DNA of 64,000 nt from RYN-230 sp963834515 (GTDB lineage Bacteria > Actinomycetota > Actinomycetes > Streptosporangiales > Streptosporangiaceae): assembly GCA_963834515.1 (NCBI GenBank), contig CAWICB010000004.1, positions 186,001 through 250,000 of the forward strand, written 5' to 3'. Positions 63,240 to 64,000 of this stretch are shown here, piece by piece. The position numbers and the translations under genes are program-made. How positions within the stretch are numbered: position 1 is the first letter of the stretch; every line of letters starts with the position of its first letter. The notes under the pieces are model-generated. The model did no database searches. It was not told where the DNA came from and worked only from the letters and a program-made list of their open reading frames with translations.

Positions 63240-63664
63240 AGAGCCCGCCGCTGACGCCGCGCCAGCGGCGCCGCAGGCTCGTACGGTGCCGTTGGTCGTG
63301 GACCTTGGTGCCAGTCGTCAACCGCTGGAGCACGGTAAGGCACCTAATGCATGGCTGTTCGATGCTCCGGCCCCCGGGCCGCTGCGTGAGTCGAACTGGA
63401 AGCGGTCGGTCGGCTGGAGCGCTGCCACCGCGGCGGCCGGGCTCAGGGGTTTAGGGTTCATGATCTCCGGCATACGGCGGCGTCGTCGGTTTGGCGGCTG
63501 GCGCGGACCCAAAGGTGGTTCGGCGGGTGCTCGGGCATGCGACTGCGGCAATGACGATGGATCTCTACGGCCACATGGTGGATGCCAATCTGTGGCAGGC
63601 TGCCCGGCTGGTCGGGGACATCACGGGGATACTTAGCCTCGATCCACCGCCCGAATTTAGGTGA
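63240..63664 (+). pseudogene. Tyrosine recombinase C-terminal fragment C
   Basis: Three frames carry consecutive parts: VPLVVDLGASRQPLEHGKAP, NAWLFDAPAPGPLRESNWKR; FRVHDLRHTAASSVW; then GADPKVVRRVLGHATAAMTM, DLYGHMVDANLWQAARLVGD to TGA 63662-63664. HxLRH, the GH and the Tyr are present but two frame changes break it. It matches fragment A (53989-54108) closely, so both come from the same integrase type. Confidence 0.78.
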
Positions 63665-63838
63665 CGGCGTTCTGTCGGCGGACCGGCTGGTGCGGTCTTG
63701 ATGGTGGTGGCGGGCGTGGCTTTCCTGCCGCTTACGTTTCTGCGGCTCGTCCACAGGTCCTTGCCCGGGGAGGCTGGCTGGCGGTTTGCCGGGTGGCCGC
63801 TGGGGCCCGCAGGGTCGTGGTGACCGGGTCTGGGCTGG

Positions 63839-64000
63839 TCAGGCCGCGGCGGCGGGCGGGCCGCAGGCGGCTTCGAAGAGGTTCATCCATTGGATCTGGC
63901 GGTGCCAGCCTTCGGGCAGGTGCAGGGTGAGGTGGCCGCGGCCATGGCGGGCGGTCCGGGCGGCGACGTCGATGAGGTCGCGGCGCAAGGTGGCGCCGCG
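63839..64000 (-). CDS. IS1380-family transposase, C-terminal end (partial)
   Basis: The minus strand ends in TGA 63839-63841 and reads GATLRRDLIDVAARTARHGR, then GHLTLHLPEGWHRQIQWMNL and FEAACGPPA. This is the typical C-terminal end of IS1380 transposases. The gene continues past the window's edge, so integrity cannot be judged. The flanking 63665-63838 should hold the right terminal repeat but I could not identify it. Confidence 0.75.
   Translation of the reverse strand, partial: RGATLRRDLIDVAARTARHGRGHLTLHLPEGWHRQIQWMNLFEAACGPPAAAA

Overview
The window is high-GC DNA with dense, overlapping ATGA/GTGA-coupled genes. It carries actinomycete hallmarks: a group 1h-type [NiFe]-hydrogenase with its usual DUF partners, a DinB protein of the mycothiol type, a WS/DGAT acyltransferase, a LAL regulator and split LigD proteins. 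I infer a soil-type actinomycete (Actinomycetota); the genus cannot be fixed from the sequence.

Layout. 0.1-6.1 kb: nth, a ComF-like phosphoribosyltransferase, a frameshifted membrane glycosyltransferase-like gene, a DUF1275 protein and a FUSC protein. 6.3-21.0 kb: a hydrogenase island in two divergent arms. The leftward arm runs hhyS, hhyL, a NifU/Rieske-like fusion, a DUF5947 gene, a DUF6084 gene, an uncharacterised 465-aa protein, an unlisted 34-aa membrane peptide and an 84-aa protein. The rightward arm runs an HTH regulator, YceI, SIS protein, second HypC, second SIS protein, maturation protease, hypC, hypD, hypE, hypA and hypB. hypF lies apart at 25.4-27.7 kb behind a divergent LAL regulator. 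The arms plausibly make and mature one high-affinity H2-oxidising enzyme; the SIS-HypC2-SIS trio and the short peptide have no settled role.

27.8-35.7 kb holds an XRE/inactive ClpP-like/methyltransferase operon with a palindromic operator, a patatin, WS/DGAT, a broken acyl-CoA ligase, an alpha/beta hydrolase and a TetR regulator. 35.8-39.8 kb is a sugar-acid-like set (DHDPS-type aldolase, Gfo/Idh/MocA oxidoreductase, IlvD/Edd dehydratase). 40.8-51.1 kb holds split LigD ligase and polymerase, DinB, UvrD-like helicase, a GH63-like glucosidase, glutathione peroxidase and an MpaB-like oxygenase.

51.5-64 kb is a decaying accessory zone. It has three C-terminal fragments of tyrosine recombinases, an orphan 3' half of tRNA-Thr(CGT) that looks like an att site, IS110 and IS1380 remnants, a duplicated ~350-bp block upstream of two different genes, an EVE/GYD junction, and a lower-GC membrane protein gene.

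A recurrent theme is one-base indels, often in G/C runs, in otherwise intact genes (the 1810 gene, hypB, the 33792 ligase, the 38104 dehydratase and the 53322 channel-like gene). Either the assembly has homopolymer errors or this strain is losing functions; raw reads would decide.
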